Positions 35,807 to 43,126 of a stretch of DNA of 45,491 nt are shown piece by piece. The DNA lies in IMG/VR virus record IMGVR_UViG_3300047089_000287, positions 1 through 45,491 of that record; one strand, written 5' to 3'. Numbering within the stretch: the first letter of the stretch is position 1; every line of letters starts with the position of its first letter. This stretch comes from a virus. The position numbers and the translations under genes are program-made. The notes under the pieces were generated by a model, which was not told the DNA's origin, did no database searches, and saw nothing but the letters and a program-made list of their open reading frames with translations.

Positions 35807-37935
35807 CAGTCCTCCTCGGGGTCTGCCGGGCTGTCGTCGGCCAGCAGGTCGGCATCGCCCGCCTGCCTGATCCAGATCCAGCGGGCATAAGGGTCGTTCT
35901 TGGCCCGGCCGTGCCGCCGGACCCGGCCCAGCTCCTCGTCGTCGCGGAGCCATTCGTGCAGGGTGTTGCGGTGCACTTTCAGGTCCGGGTTGCCGGTGGC
36001 GGCGGCGTCGGCGGCCAGCGTCTTGCACAGGGTGCCCACGGTCAGGCCGTGCTTCCCGGCCTGGAACAGCAGCTCGCGCATCCGGTTCCGGGCCGGGTGG
36101 GTCTTCCCGTGCGGGTCGTCGGGATCGGGCAGCCGGGCCACGATGTCCCGCCAGGCGGCGTCCAGGTCGTCGTCGCGGCCCCCGCCCCCGCCGTCGTCAC
36201 GCCCGCCGCCCCCGGCGTCGCCTCCGGCGGGCGGCCGGTCCATGACCGAGACCGGGCGGCGGCCCGGCTCCGGGGCGCCCGGGTCGTCGTGGATTCCGGC
36301 CTCGGCCTTCCAGGCGTCCGCCGACCGGCGCCACAGGTCCGTCTTGTCCTTCATGCGTTCCCAGCGGGTCGCGTAGGCTTCCCCGAGCGCGGCTTCCAGG
36401 TACGGGTCGGGGGCCGGGCGGTGGGGGCCGGTGCGCCTGGCGATGTAGTAGGCCAGCTTGGGCGTGATCCGGTAGAAGTGGACCGGCGGGGAGATCTTGC
36501 CCTTGAGCAGGGTCAGCCCGGCGCCGTCGTCCTGGATCTTGGCCAGCAGCTTGGCGGCGGCGTGGTCGTCGGGGAACACCGAGTCGCCGTCGCCGGACTG
36601 GCTGACCCGCAGGCCGATCCGGCAGAGGGCCTGGGCCTTGATGGCGGTCAGGCCCATGGTCTCCACGTCGCCCCGGACGGCGGCCAGGACGGGGACGAAC
36701 GCCTCGGACCGGTAGGTCTCGGCCAGCCGGGCCACGAGCACGGCCAGGTCGCGGCTGCTGATCCCGTCGTCCTTGCGGCCGTGGCCGGTGGCGACGGCGG
36801 TCTCGTCCATGATCAGGACGATCGAGGGGAGGTTCCGCCGGGGGGTGATCTTCTCGCCGCCCGCGCCCTGCTCGGCCCGCGCCTCGCCGGCCGCGATCAT
36901 CGTCTCCAGCATCAGCTTGGCCTCGGGACGGGTGGTGGCCACCCAGTCGAGAACCGGGCGCCGCACGCCGTCCGGGTCCTCCACCCAGGGCATGATCCAG
37001 GGCCGGGCCATCCGGCCGCCCTTGAGGTCGATGCAGAACATCACGACGTCATCGCACCGGGCGAGCTGGCCGATGAACACGTTGAGCAGGTTGGACTTGC
37101 CGGACCCGATGACGCCGACGATCATCACGGCGATCTCGCGGAGCAGCAGCCGGAACGGGCGGCCGTTGTCGTGCAGGCCGAGTTCCAGCGGCTCGTTGAC
37201 CGTGGTCCACTTCGCGTTCTCGGGCAGGAAGGCGATGGTGCGCTTCCCCTTGCGGGTGCGCAGGTGCAGGATGAACGCGGCCACGTTGTCCGGGTCGGGC
37301 TGCTCGAAATGGGCGGCGTCCCCGGCCAGCCGCAGGTCGGTGGCCAGCTCCGGGCCGATGTCCTTGAGCCGGTCGAAGGTGACGACGCCGTGCTCGTCGG
37401 TGGCCTTGCCGAGCAGGCCGTGCACCTGGATGCCGTTCGCGTGCCTGGTCACCTCGGTGATCCGCAGGCCCTTGATGCCGAGCTGGGCGAACTTGGTGAC
37501 CCAGCGCTCCATCTCGCGCTGCCTCCGGGCGCGCTCCTCGGCCTCGGCGTCCCGGCTGCCCAGCGCCCGGTAGTTGGCGATGACGGGCGGGCCGAACGGG
37601 GTGAGGATGACGAACCCGAGCACCAGGGCGGACAGGATGCCGGACGACCACGCGCCCAGCATCCGGGCGGCGGTGAACCAGCTCGTCAGGAACAGGCCCC
37701 AGGCGAGCAGCCAGCCGGCCAGGCCGCCGGCCCCGGTGATCCGCAGGGTGACCCACCAGACGACGCCGGAGAGCACGCCGAGGATGCCGCTCATCTGCCA
37801 CAGCGGCACGGAGCGCGGCAGGACCCAGGCGGCGGCCACGACGGCGGCCGTGACGATGACGGACGTCTCGATGACGTGCCACCAAAGGTCGCGGCCGACC
37901 GGGACGGGCTTGCGCTCAGGACTCGGGTCGTGCAT
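35803..37935 (-). CDS. FtsK/Tra-like DNA translocase
   Basis: A 710-aa membrane ATPase. Four membrane helices lie at about residues 22-118. A beta-rich linker (FAQLGIKGLRITEVTRHANG) follows. Walker A is GVIGSGKSN (274-282), Walker B is SIVLIMDE (371-378), and a GDVETMGLTAIKAQALCRIG helix and the sensor SVFPDDHAA follow. The C-terminal 110 residues contain a Gly/Asp-rich linker and a winged-helix-like end (MRELLFQAGKHGLTVGTLC). Actinobacterial Tra proteins of this type move double-stranded plasmid DNA between mycelia; FtsK does so at septa. A phage copy upstream of terminase is unusual. It overlaps the upstream gene by 20 nt. Confidence 0.85.
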   Translation of the reverse strand: MHDPSPERKPVPVGRDLWWHVIETSVIVTAAVVAAAWVLPRSVPLWQMSGILGVLSGVVWWVTLRITGAGGLAGWLLAWGLFLTSWFTAARMLGAWSSGILSALVLGFVILTPFGPPVIANYRALGSRDAEAEERARRQREMERWVTKFAQLGIKGLRITEVTRHANGIQVHGLLGKATDEHGVVTFDRLKDIGPELATDLRLAGDAAHFEQPDPDNVAAFILHLRTRKGKRTIAFLPENAKWTTVNEPLELGLHDNGRPFRLLLREIAVMIVGVIGSGKSNLLNVFIGQLARCDDVVMFCIDLKGGRMARPWIMPWVEDPDGVRRPVLDWVATTRPEAKLMLETMIAAGEARAEQGAGGEKITPRRNLPSIVLIMDETAVATGHGRKDDGISSRDLAVLVARLAETYRSEAFVPVLAAVRGDVETMGLTAIKAQALCRIGLRVSQSGDGDSVFPDDHAAAKLLAKIQDDGAGLTLLKGKISPPVHFYRITPKLAYYIARRTGPHRPAPDPYLEAALGEAYATRWERMKDKTDLWRRSADAWKAEAGIHDDPGAPEPGRRPVSVMDRPPAGGDAGGGGRDDGGGGGRDDDLDAAWRDIVARLPDPDDPHGKTHPARNRMRELLFQAGKHGLTVGTLCKTLAADAAATGNPDLKVHRNTLHEWLRDDEELGRVRRHGRAKNDPYARWIWIRQAGDADLLADDSPADPEEDW

Positions 37936-38227
37936 CGTCCCTCCTCTCCGGTTCGGTAGCCTGGCGCATCAGGTCGCGGAACAGCTCGGCCATCTGGGCG
38001 TCCCGCGCCGGGACGTCGGCCTTCGCGGCCGGGCCGTAGTCGTCGGCCAGGTCGGCCAGCAGGTAGCGGGGCGTGTTCCCGCACCCGACGCACACGGACG
38101 GGGCGACGGTGAGGGCCAGGCGGCCGTCCCGGGCGATGCACGGCGACATGTCTGACCTAGCCCACGGGCAGCCCACGTACCCGGGGTCGTCGTCGTACCG
38201 GCCGAAACCAGCCGGACCTTTCACCAT
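37916..38227 (-). CDS. Small Cys-containing protein upstream of the translocase
   Basis: A 103-aa product (MVKGPAGFGRYDDDPGY). VGCPWARSDMSPC and VCVGCGNTP provide four Cys, probably zinc-binding. The helical C-terminus is highly charged. GGGAG lies 7 nt before the ATG at 38227. It overlaps the FtsK/Tra gene, so it is probably part of the same function. Confidence 0.62.
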   Translation of the reverse strand: MVKGPAGFGRYDDDPGYVGCPWARSDMSPCIARDGRLALTVAPSVCVGCGNTPRYLLADLADDYGPAAKADVPARDAQMAELFRDLMRQATEPERRDDARPES

Positions 38228-38246
38228 CACCGTCTCCCGTTCCTTC

Positions 38247-38510
38247 TCAGCCCCGCAGGACGCCGCCGCCGATGACTTCCTGGAGCTGGTCCGCGCTGCC
38301 GGACAGCGTGCCCGCCGCCTCGTTCACCGCTTCCCGGTACTCCGGCTTGATCGCGGTCTCCTCCAGGCTGTCGCCCACCCGCTGGAGCCGTTCCTGGGCC
38401 GCAGTGATGATCTCGTGCAGGTACATGAGGATCTGGTGCAGCTCCTCGGCGTCATCCCATTCGACGCTGAGGTCCCGGATCTGCTCCGCGACCTGCTGTG
38501 ATGTTGCCAT
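38247..38510 (-). CDS. Small coiled-coil protein nested in the Arg-rich ORF
   Basis: An 87-aa product (MATSQQVAEQIRDLSVEW). It is acidic and almost wholly helical with heptad-like spacing (ELHQILMYLHEIITAAQERL). It has its own AGGAGGTAACC site 3 nt before the ATG, identical in core to sites of neighbouring genes. The reading frame is continuous with the Arg-rich protein upstream, so it can be made alone or as the tail of that protein. Confidence 0.65.
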   Translation of the reverse strand: MATSQQVAEQIRDLSVEWDDAEELHQILMYLHEIITAAQERLQRVGDSLEETAIKPEYREAVNEAAGTLSGSADQLQEVIGGGVLRG

Positions 38511-40112
38511 CTGGTTACCTCCTGTGCGATGTCCGTTATTACGGTTCCCGGCCGGCCAGGACGGCGCGGGCCGCCTGCCCGGTCCGGGGCTCTGCGGCCG
38601 GGGCACGACCGGCGGGGCCATGGGCGGCTTGCGGCGCGGGAACATCTTCCGCATGAAGCGCGACCGCCGCCAGTGATCGAACCGGCTGACCTGGGGCTGC
38701 CAGTTGCTGCCCCGGGGCGCCCACGGCTTCGGCGGGCGGCGGCGCGACCGGCGCCACCTGCGCCACGCCCGGAGCGGGTTCATCCGGCGGCGCCATCCCC
38801 GCATCCGGGTCCGCAGCCGGCGGCGGCCAGGGCGGCCGAGGCCCGGGTGCCTGCCGCGCCAGATGTTGACCCGGCGCCGGAGCCGCGCGGCCAGGCTGAG
38901 CCGCTTCCCGCGCGACCGCCAGACCGGGGTGAAGTGCCCGCGCCACGGGGTGAACCAGTGCCGTCGCCTCGGGAAGGCCCGGTTCACCCTGGCCCGCCAC
39001 TGCCGCATCCTGGACCGGTGCGCGCGGCGGGCCGCCCGGCGGGCCGGGGTCGCGCGGCGCCACCTGGACCACCTGGTCCTGATCCGGCTGGCCGGACCCC
39101 GGCGGCCACGGAACGGGGCATACCAGCGGCGCGGCCGGCTAGGTGAGCCATGACGCCACCTGCGCCACCCGGACCGGACCCGGCGGCGGGGCAGCGGGGC
39201 TCCGGTCGGCCGCCTGCTCGTCCTCGGGCGGCGCCATCCGAACGGGCGGCGGCGCGGGTGCCCGGACCCGGCGTGGCGGCGGCGCCAGCGGAGCACGGAC
39301 CACCAGCCGCGAGAGCGCGGGCCGCCCCCGCCGCCTGTGCCCGTGGTGCGGCGGCGGCGGAACGGGGTGAACCGCCTGCGTGATCGCGGGCCGCCGCCAG
39401 TCCCGGTGCCCGGCCGGAACCGGCGGCGGCCGGCCGGGGTCCTGGGGCTGCTTCGCCGGGTTCCACGGGGACGCCCGGATGCCCCGCGAGACCGGCGGAA
39501 AGTCCCCGAACCCCGGCGAAGGCCCCGGGAACTCCCGGAACCTCGCCGTGAACCCGCGCGAGACCGGCCGGAACCGGCCAGGCCCCTGCGCGAGCGGCCT
39601 GAACCGGTCCCGCTGCGCTTCCGGCTGCCGAGCCGGGGGGAGAGGGAGCGGGACCGGCTGCCTGTGCCGGGAGAGCGGCGGCGCGACGTGCCGCTCCCCC
39701 GGCGGCCGGAACCGGAGCCACGGCGGCCGGAACCGCCGCTGCCCCGTCCCCGGAGCAGGCTGCCGCCCCGGCCACTGCTACCGGGGCGGCGGAACATGCC
39801 GCTGCCGCCGCGACGTCCGCCTGAGCCGGGCGACCGGAACGAAGCGCTCCGGGTCCGCTGCCGGAACTGGCGCCGCCCGAACGGGTGGAAGTGCCGCATC
39901 AGGTGCGGATAGAAAACCAGCACCGCGAGCGCCGCGACGGCCAGGCCGGCGATGATCCAGACCCGGGTCGCGCTGCCGTGCATGGAGTGGGTGACGGCGG
40001 CCAGGCCCCCGGCCAGCAGCAGCAGGACCATGATCCGCCGCCGCCACCCGATCCGGCCGCCTGGCGAGGACGGGGATTCCAGGGTCTCGGCGTCAGGCCC
40101 GGTCTCGGACAT
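38247..40112 (-). CDS. Membrane-anchored Arg-rich protein (621-aa frame)
   Basis: Residues 1-26 are cytoplasmic, two membrane helices lie at about 27-45 and 52-68 (IMVLLLLAGGLAAVTH, VWIIAGLAVAALAVLVFYP). Then come about 450 residues with Arg, Gly, Ser and Trp dominating: an RGS-type repeat zone, then an RRW/WRR zone. The last 87 residues are the acidic coiled-coil part described separately. The net charge is extremely positive, so DNA or RNA binding at the membrane is likely. The ATG overlaps the upstream stop by 20 nt. The repeat zone could partly be a compositional artefact, but the helices and coupling support a real gene. Confidence 0.6.
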   Translation of the reverse strand: MSETGPDAETLESPSSPGGRIGWRRRIMVLLLLAGGLAAVTHSMHGSATRVWIIAGLAVAALAVLVFYPHLMRHFHPFGRRQFRQRTRSASFRSPGSGGRRGGSGMFRRPGSSGRGGSLLRGRGSGGSGRRGSGSGRRGSGTSRRRSPGTGSRSRSLSPRLGSRKRSGTGSGRSRRGLAGSGRSRAGSRRGSGSSRGLRRGSGTFRRSRGASGRPRGTRRSSPRTPAGRRRFRPGTGTGGGPRSRRRFTPFRRRRTTGTGGGGGPRSRGWWSVLRWRRRHAGSGHPRRRPFGWRRPRTSRRPTGAPLPRRRVRSGWRRWRHGSPSRPRRWYAPFRGRRGPASRIRTRWSRWRRATPARRAARRAHRSRMRQWRARVNRAFPRRRHWFTPWRGHFTPVWRSRGKRLSLAARLRRRVNIWRGRHPGLGRPGRRRLRTRMRGWRRRMNPLRAWRRWRRSRRRPPKPWAPRGSNWQPQVSRFDHWRRSRFMRKMFPRRKPPMAPPVVPRPQSPGPGRRPAPSWPAGNRNNGHRTGGNQMATSQQVAEQIRDLSVEWDDAEELHQILMYLHEIITAAQERLQRVGDSLEETAIKPEYREAVNEAAGTLSGSADQLQEVIGGGVLRG

Positions 40113-41076
40113 CCCGGCCGTCCATTCCTGCCGCTGCCTTCTCCAGTACCCGCCTGGCGGTCCTGCGGCGGGTCATCTCCGAGGCGCCCGCGCCCAGGAT
40201 CTCGTGGCCGGCCAGCGTGCCGGCGAGCCTGCGCTGGCCCGGGAGCCGCCCGCCCGACGCGATCAGCTCGCGGACCAGCGCGGCCTCGGCTTCGGTCCGG
40301 GCCGCCGTCAGTCCCCTTCCCCGGGCCTTGGCGCGGCCTTCGGCAGCGGCGGCTTCCGGTCGCGGCTCCCGGGGTCGGGGATCTGACGGCGGCGTCTTGC
40401 GGGCAGTGGCCTTGCGGTCCGGGGCGGGCTCGTCCGGGTAGACGAGCTGGATGGCCTCGGCCGGCCGGTTCTCGCCCTTCCAGGTCGCGGCCCGCGTGAC
40501 GCGGACGCACCGGTAGGCGTGCCAGAACCAGCGGGTGATGCCGAGCCGGACGGCGTGGTCCTCGATCAGGTTCCTGGCCTTGAGGAGCGGCCGGCTGACC
40601 CGGCGCGAGTAGGCGGACCACAGCCACGGCGAGATCACGCTCATCATGCCGAACGTGACGGCCGCGACGGTGGGGCGCCAGCCGGGCTTGCAGTAGTGGC
40701 TGTAGTTCAGCACGCCGATCACCAGGGCGACGCTGTAGGCGGACAGCCGGAGCCGGAGCGCGGAATCGTCCGCGACGAGGGCGAGGTTGGCGAGCCAGGC
40801 GAGGTAGATCGCGATGGACTCCAGCGCGATGGCGACCAGGATGGCGTCACCGGGGCTGAGGTGGGCCTGCCAGAACCGGAGCTGGGCTCGGAAGGCCACG
40901 TAGTTGACGATGACGACGGGCACGGCGGCCAGCCAGGCACGGTGCGCGCGGCCGTGGCCGGTGCCCGTTCCGATCAGCCGGAAGTTCTCGAAGGCGGCGC
41001 CGAGGGCGAGCAGCGCGGCCGTGGCGATCTCGGTCCTGCGGTCTTTCCGCAGGTCGGATGCTGTCCTATCATTCAC
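40093..41076 (-). CDS. DUF2637/SpdB-like membrane protein
   Basis: A 327-aa protein. Four membrane helices lie in residues 15-165 (AWLAAVPVVIVNYVAFRAQ, ILVAIALESIAIYLAWLANL, LRLSAYSVALVIGVLNYSHY and VTFGMMSVISPWLWSAYSR). The cytoplasmic part ends in a helical TARTEAEAALVRELIASGG and QRRLAGTLAGHE region like a winged helix. DUF2637 proteins accompany Tra in Streptomyces plasmids and integrative elements and are linked to intramycelial spread. The GTG at 41076 has GGAG 9 nt upstream. Confidence 0.68.
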   Translation of the reverse strand: MNDRTASDLRKDRRTEIATAALLALGAAFENFRLIGTGTGHGRAHRAWLAAVPVVIVNYVAFRAQLRFWQAHLSPGDAILVAIALESIAIYLAWLANLALVADDSALRLRLSAYSVALVIGVLNYSHYCKPGWRPTVAAVTFGMMSVISPWLWSAYSRRVSRPLLKARNLIEDHAVRLGITRWFWHAYRCVRVTRAATWKGENRPAEAIQLVYPDEPAPDRKATARKTPPSDPRPREPRPEAAAAEGRAKARGRGLTAARTEAEAALVRELIASGGRLPGQRRLAGTLAGHEILGAGASEMTRRRTARRVLEKAAAGMDGRDVRDRA

Positions 41077-41112
41077 GGGTCCGGTCTCCGTTTCCGGGCG
41101 GGGCCGGTCATA

Positions 41113-41176
41113 GGGAGTGCGGCCCGGTGACGCGGACCGCACTCCCGCTAGCTGACCAAGAGGGTACCACTAGGGG
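41113..41176 (-). promoter_or_regulatory. Promoter and leader hairpin of the transfer module
   Basis: A TACCCT -10-like hexamer lies at about 41163-41168 on the minus strand. About 17 nt downstream a perfect 10-bp stem forms (41113-41122 with 41137-41146, 14-nt loop). The hairpin lies in the untranslated leader of the gene at 41076. It has no T-run and could be a regulatory or mRNA-stabilising element. Confidence 0.45.
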
Positions 41177-41190
41177 CAGTTAGAGTCTTC

Positions 41191-41286
41191 TTACCGATCT
41201 CGCAGCGGCGCGTCACCGGCCGCCTGACCTGCACCGAGACCGGTTATCTCGTAGGTGAGCTGAACACTGTCGCCGTCGTCTGCCAC
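41191..41286 (-). CDS. Very small ORF
   Basis: A 31-aa product from a GTG (MADDGDSVQLTYEITGLGAG), 1 nt after the stop of the next small gene (TGACGTG). It is acidic at the start and basic at the end. Coding support is the coupling and codon use. Confidence 0.45.
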   Translation of the reverse strand: MADDGDSVQLTYEITGLGAGQAAGDAPLRDR

Positions 41287-41287
41287 G

Positions 41288-41425
41288 TCAGGCCGCGCTG
41301 AGCCGCTGGTCCACGGGGCAGGCGGTGAGGACCGAGGCGTACAGGCCGCCCGTGTGGCTCACCTTCCCGCTGGCCATGTGGCTCGCGTCGCAGTCGCTCT
41401 CGCCGTTCGGGTTTACCTGGATCAT
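41288..41425 (-). CDS. Small Cys/His-containing peptide
   Basis: A 45-aa product (MIQVNPNGESDCDASHMASG) with two Cys and three His; the rest is KVSHTGGLYASVLTACPV. GGGAG lies 8 nt before the ATG. It sits between the RyR-domain gene and the 31-aa ORF. Confidence 0.55.
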   Translation of the reverse strand: MIQVNPNGESDCDASHMASGKVSHTGGLYASVLTACPVDQRLSAA

Positions 41426-41470
41426 CTCTGTCTCCCTGGCCTTGGTTCACCTGGCGGTGATGAAGGTGGT

Positions 41471-41848
41471 TCAGTCCTCCAGCGTCAGCGTGACGACGGC
41501 GCTGACGAACATCCGCACCTTGTCCCGCTGGAACTGGTTCATGTCGTCGTACTGGATCAGGTCCGGGTGGGTTCGTGCCGTCCGGTCCTTCGGGCCTCTG
41601 GTCCAGCCGAGCGCGGTCATGGCCCTGACCCACTCGGCCTGGTGGTGACGGTAGCTGGCGCCGCGCTGGACGCGGAGCACGCCGTCGATGGTGACCTGCT
41701 TGTACTCCTCCGGCCAGCTCGCCCAGGGTTCGGCCGGGGCGACATCTGGCGTCCCGTTCCGCTCCTGGAGGCGCTGGAGCGCGATGGTCTGGTCATGGCA
41801 GTACTCCGCGATCTCCTCGGCGCTGTACCGGCTCGTTCCCCTTCTCAT
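41471..41848 (-). CDS. RyR-domain protein
   Basis: A 125-aa protein. The first half has YSAEEIAEYCHDQTIALQRL and PWASWPEEYKQVTIDGV. The second half has the RyR-like signature: YRHHQAEWVRAMTALGWTRG, THPDLIQYDDMNQFQRDKV, ending MFVSAVV. This two-part arrangement is common in phage RyR-domain proteins; the domain is thought to bind ligands or nucleotides, with no phage function firmly known. The ATG at 41848 has GGAG 9 nt upstream; a TTG at 41953 would lengthen it. Confidence 0.8.
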   Translation of the reverse strand: MRRGTSRYSAEEIAEYCHDQTIALQRLQERNGTPDVAPAEPWASWPEEYKQVTIDGVLRVQRGASYRHHQAEWVRAMTALGWTRGPKDRTARTHPDLIQYDDMNQFQRDKVRMFVSAVVTLTLED

Positions 41849-42352
41849 CTCCCTGTTCTCCGTGATCCTGTCCCCCGGCTCCCCTGGCAGAGACGTCTTG
41901 TGATACGCCGTAGGACCCCGGTTTGTTCCCGGAGCCTCGGTGATTTTCTGCAACCAGGACCGCAGATGCGCAGATGAGGGTGGTCGGACGACGAGCCCTC
42001 GACTTCGTTTCCCCTGTCCACGGACTTGCCCGGTACCAATCCGGTGCCCGTGACATCAGGCCGGCCGTCCCGGGAATCCTAGCGCGGGGTGCCGCCCTGC
42101 TGCCGCCGAACTGCAATCCCCGCTCGTCGGGGCGCCGGGCAGAGGTGCAGCCCGGGGTGCCGCCGAGGTGCCGCCCTAGTGCAGTCCGCCCTGGCCAGCG
42201 GCCTGGCGACACTTCGGCCAGGGCGACAATGGCACTTCCCCGGTCATTGCTGTCTCCGGGTATATCGTCACGCGATGCAATTCCGGTCGCGGGATAATCA
42301 TCCGCGCGGCTAATCCCGCGTGCACGCTGTCGTGTCGTGTCACGACGTAAAA
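41849..42352. other. Gene-poor control region
   Basis: About 500 nt with no convincing gene. It holds a GC-rich inverted repeat (CCCTGGCC 42189-42196 with GGCCAGGG 42216-42223) and a lone TCGTGTCACGA palindrome at 42335-42345 related to the array at 42638. The promoter of the leftward RyR/transfer operon should lie here, but I cannot place it. Confidence 0.4.
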
Positions 42353-42386
42353 CGGGGGCTCTCGAATATCGAATCGAAAACCCCCG
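42353..42386 (-). terminator. Intrinsic terminator-like hairpin
   Basis: On the minus strand CGGGGG (42386-42381) pairs with CCCCCG (42358-42353), followed by TTTTA. The 22-nt AT-rich loop contains a smaller TCGA repeat. It lies about 30 nt behind the stop of the minus ORF at 42415. Confidence 0.5.
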
Positions 42387-42414
42387 GTTCGTGACCATTC
42401 CGTGACCAGGCCGG

Positions 42415-42663
42415 TTACCGGCCGTGGTCACTGGTCACATCGTGCGACCGTACAACATCCGAGATCGGCTCCATATTCCCGCAGGTCATAGACCTATTTT
42501 CGGAAACGCATTCGAGAAAATAGCAGTCGTGGAAAATCTTGTTCGGGGAGAAATCCGGGCAGCGGGCATCCCCCCAGGTAGTGCCCAAAAAATCGAACAT
42601 TTGTTCAGCGAACAAGCTATCGAATTTTTCAGGAGTGTCGTGCCACGATAGGTACTGCGCCAT
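42415..42663 (-). CDS. Possible small protein in an AT-rich island
   Basis: An 82-aa frame (MAQYLSWHDTPEKFDSLFAE) rich in Phe, Cys, Asp and His, with GC3 far below the genome level. A terminator-like hairpin follows its stop. A plus-strand frame over 42424-42651 (75 aa) is equally plausible by composition (FGNAFEKIAVVENLVRGEIR). Only one can be the main gene. Either way, the low GC marks recent acquisition or strong regulatory constraint. Confidence 0.35.
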   Translation of the reverse strand: MAQYLSWHDTPEKFDSLFAEQMFDFLGTTWGDARCPDFSPNKIFHDCYFLECVSENRSMTCGNMEPISDVVRSHDVTSDHGR

Positions 42664-42889
42664 ATCGTGGCACGACATAACCGCGTGACCTGGCCATATC
42701 GTGGCACGACACATCACCTCGGCAGTCCCTGTGTCGTGGCACGACAGATCAGCAGTCCCTATGTCGCAGTACGACACATCACCTCGGCAGTCACTGTGTC
42801 GTGGCACGACAGATCAGCAGTCCCTAGACCGTGGCAGTCCCTGCCTATCGCAGCACGACAGACTGAACGTTCAGTAAGTCGCATCACGA
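42638..42889. repeat. Array of eight TCGTGGCACGA-type palindromes
   Basis: Copies at 42638, 42665, 42699, 42734, 42764, 42799, 42848 and 42879, each 11 bp of the form TCGnnnnACGA, are spaced 27-49 bp apart. Four (at 42665, 42699, 42734, 42799) are identical TCGTGGCACGA; the others vary in the middle. A ninth copy lies at 42335. Copies lie in a longer repeat of 50 bp (42711-42760 and 42776-42825, one mismatch, 65-bp period). Such arrays serve as replication iterons, partition sites or repressor operators. Confidence 0.75.
42862..42875. promoter_or_regulatory. 14-bp perfect palindrome
   Basis: ACTGAACGTTCAGT has the size and symmetry of a TetR-family operator. A further 10-bp palindrome (ACTGATCAGT) lies at 42897-42906, just upstream of the tandem-repeat ORF. 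Confidence 0.5.
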
Positions 42890-42915
42890 CATAGGTACTG
42901 ATCAGTCATGTGACC

Positions 42916-43059
42916 ATGCCTCACCATCACGAGCCTGGCCACCATCACGAGCCTGGCCACCATCACGAGCCTGGCCACCATCACGAGCCTGGCCACCATG
43001 CCGAGTGCTGGCCACCATGCCGAGTGCTGGCCATTCCTAATCGGACATACCGGACATAG
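42916..43059 (+). CDS. Possible His-rich repeat peptide
   Basis: A 47-aa frame: MPHHHEPG, then three further HHHEPG units, then HHAECWPPCRV and a short basic end. The 18-bp DNA repeat unit keeps frame, giving a 6-residue HHHEPG unit that could bind metal. No good ribosome-binding site is seen, so the DNA repeat itself may be what is selected. Confidence 0.3.
   Translation: MPHHHEPGHHHEPGHHHEPGHHHEPGHHAECWPPCRVLAIPNRTYRT
42923..43032. repeat. 18-bp tandem repeat, four plus two units
   Basis: Four perfect 18-bp units of ACCATCACGAGCCTGGCC (42923-42994) are followed by two 19-bp variants ACCATGCCGAGTGCTGGCC (42995-43032). The array adjoins the palindrome array. Confidence 0.85.
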
Positions 43060-43126
43060 CTCCGTATGGCTTTGAGAAGGCCGTAGAGCGATCGGACCCC
43101 TGTAACCACCCAAGGAGACCTAGACC

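Noticed and set aside
38529-39912. Plus-strand Arg/Pro-rich frames opposite the Arg-rich membrane protein
   Set aside because: No initiation signals and no ordered segment, while the minus frame has two membrane helices and a coupled start.
41793-42431. 212-codon minus-strand frame overlapping the RyR gene
   Set aside because: No ribosome-binding site, low-quality composition, and it overlaps the well-supported RyR frame; the region contains hairpins and regulatory repeats.
42923-43032. CRISPR-like repeat array
   Set aside because: The units are directly tandem without spacers and there are no cas genes.
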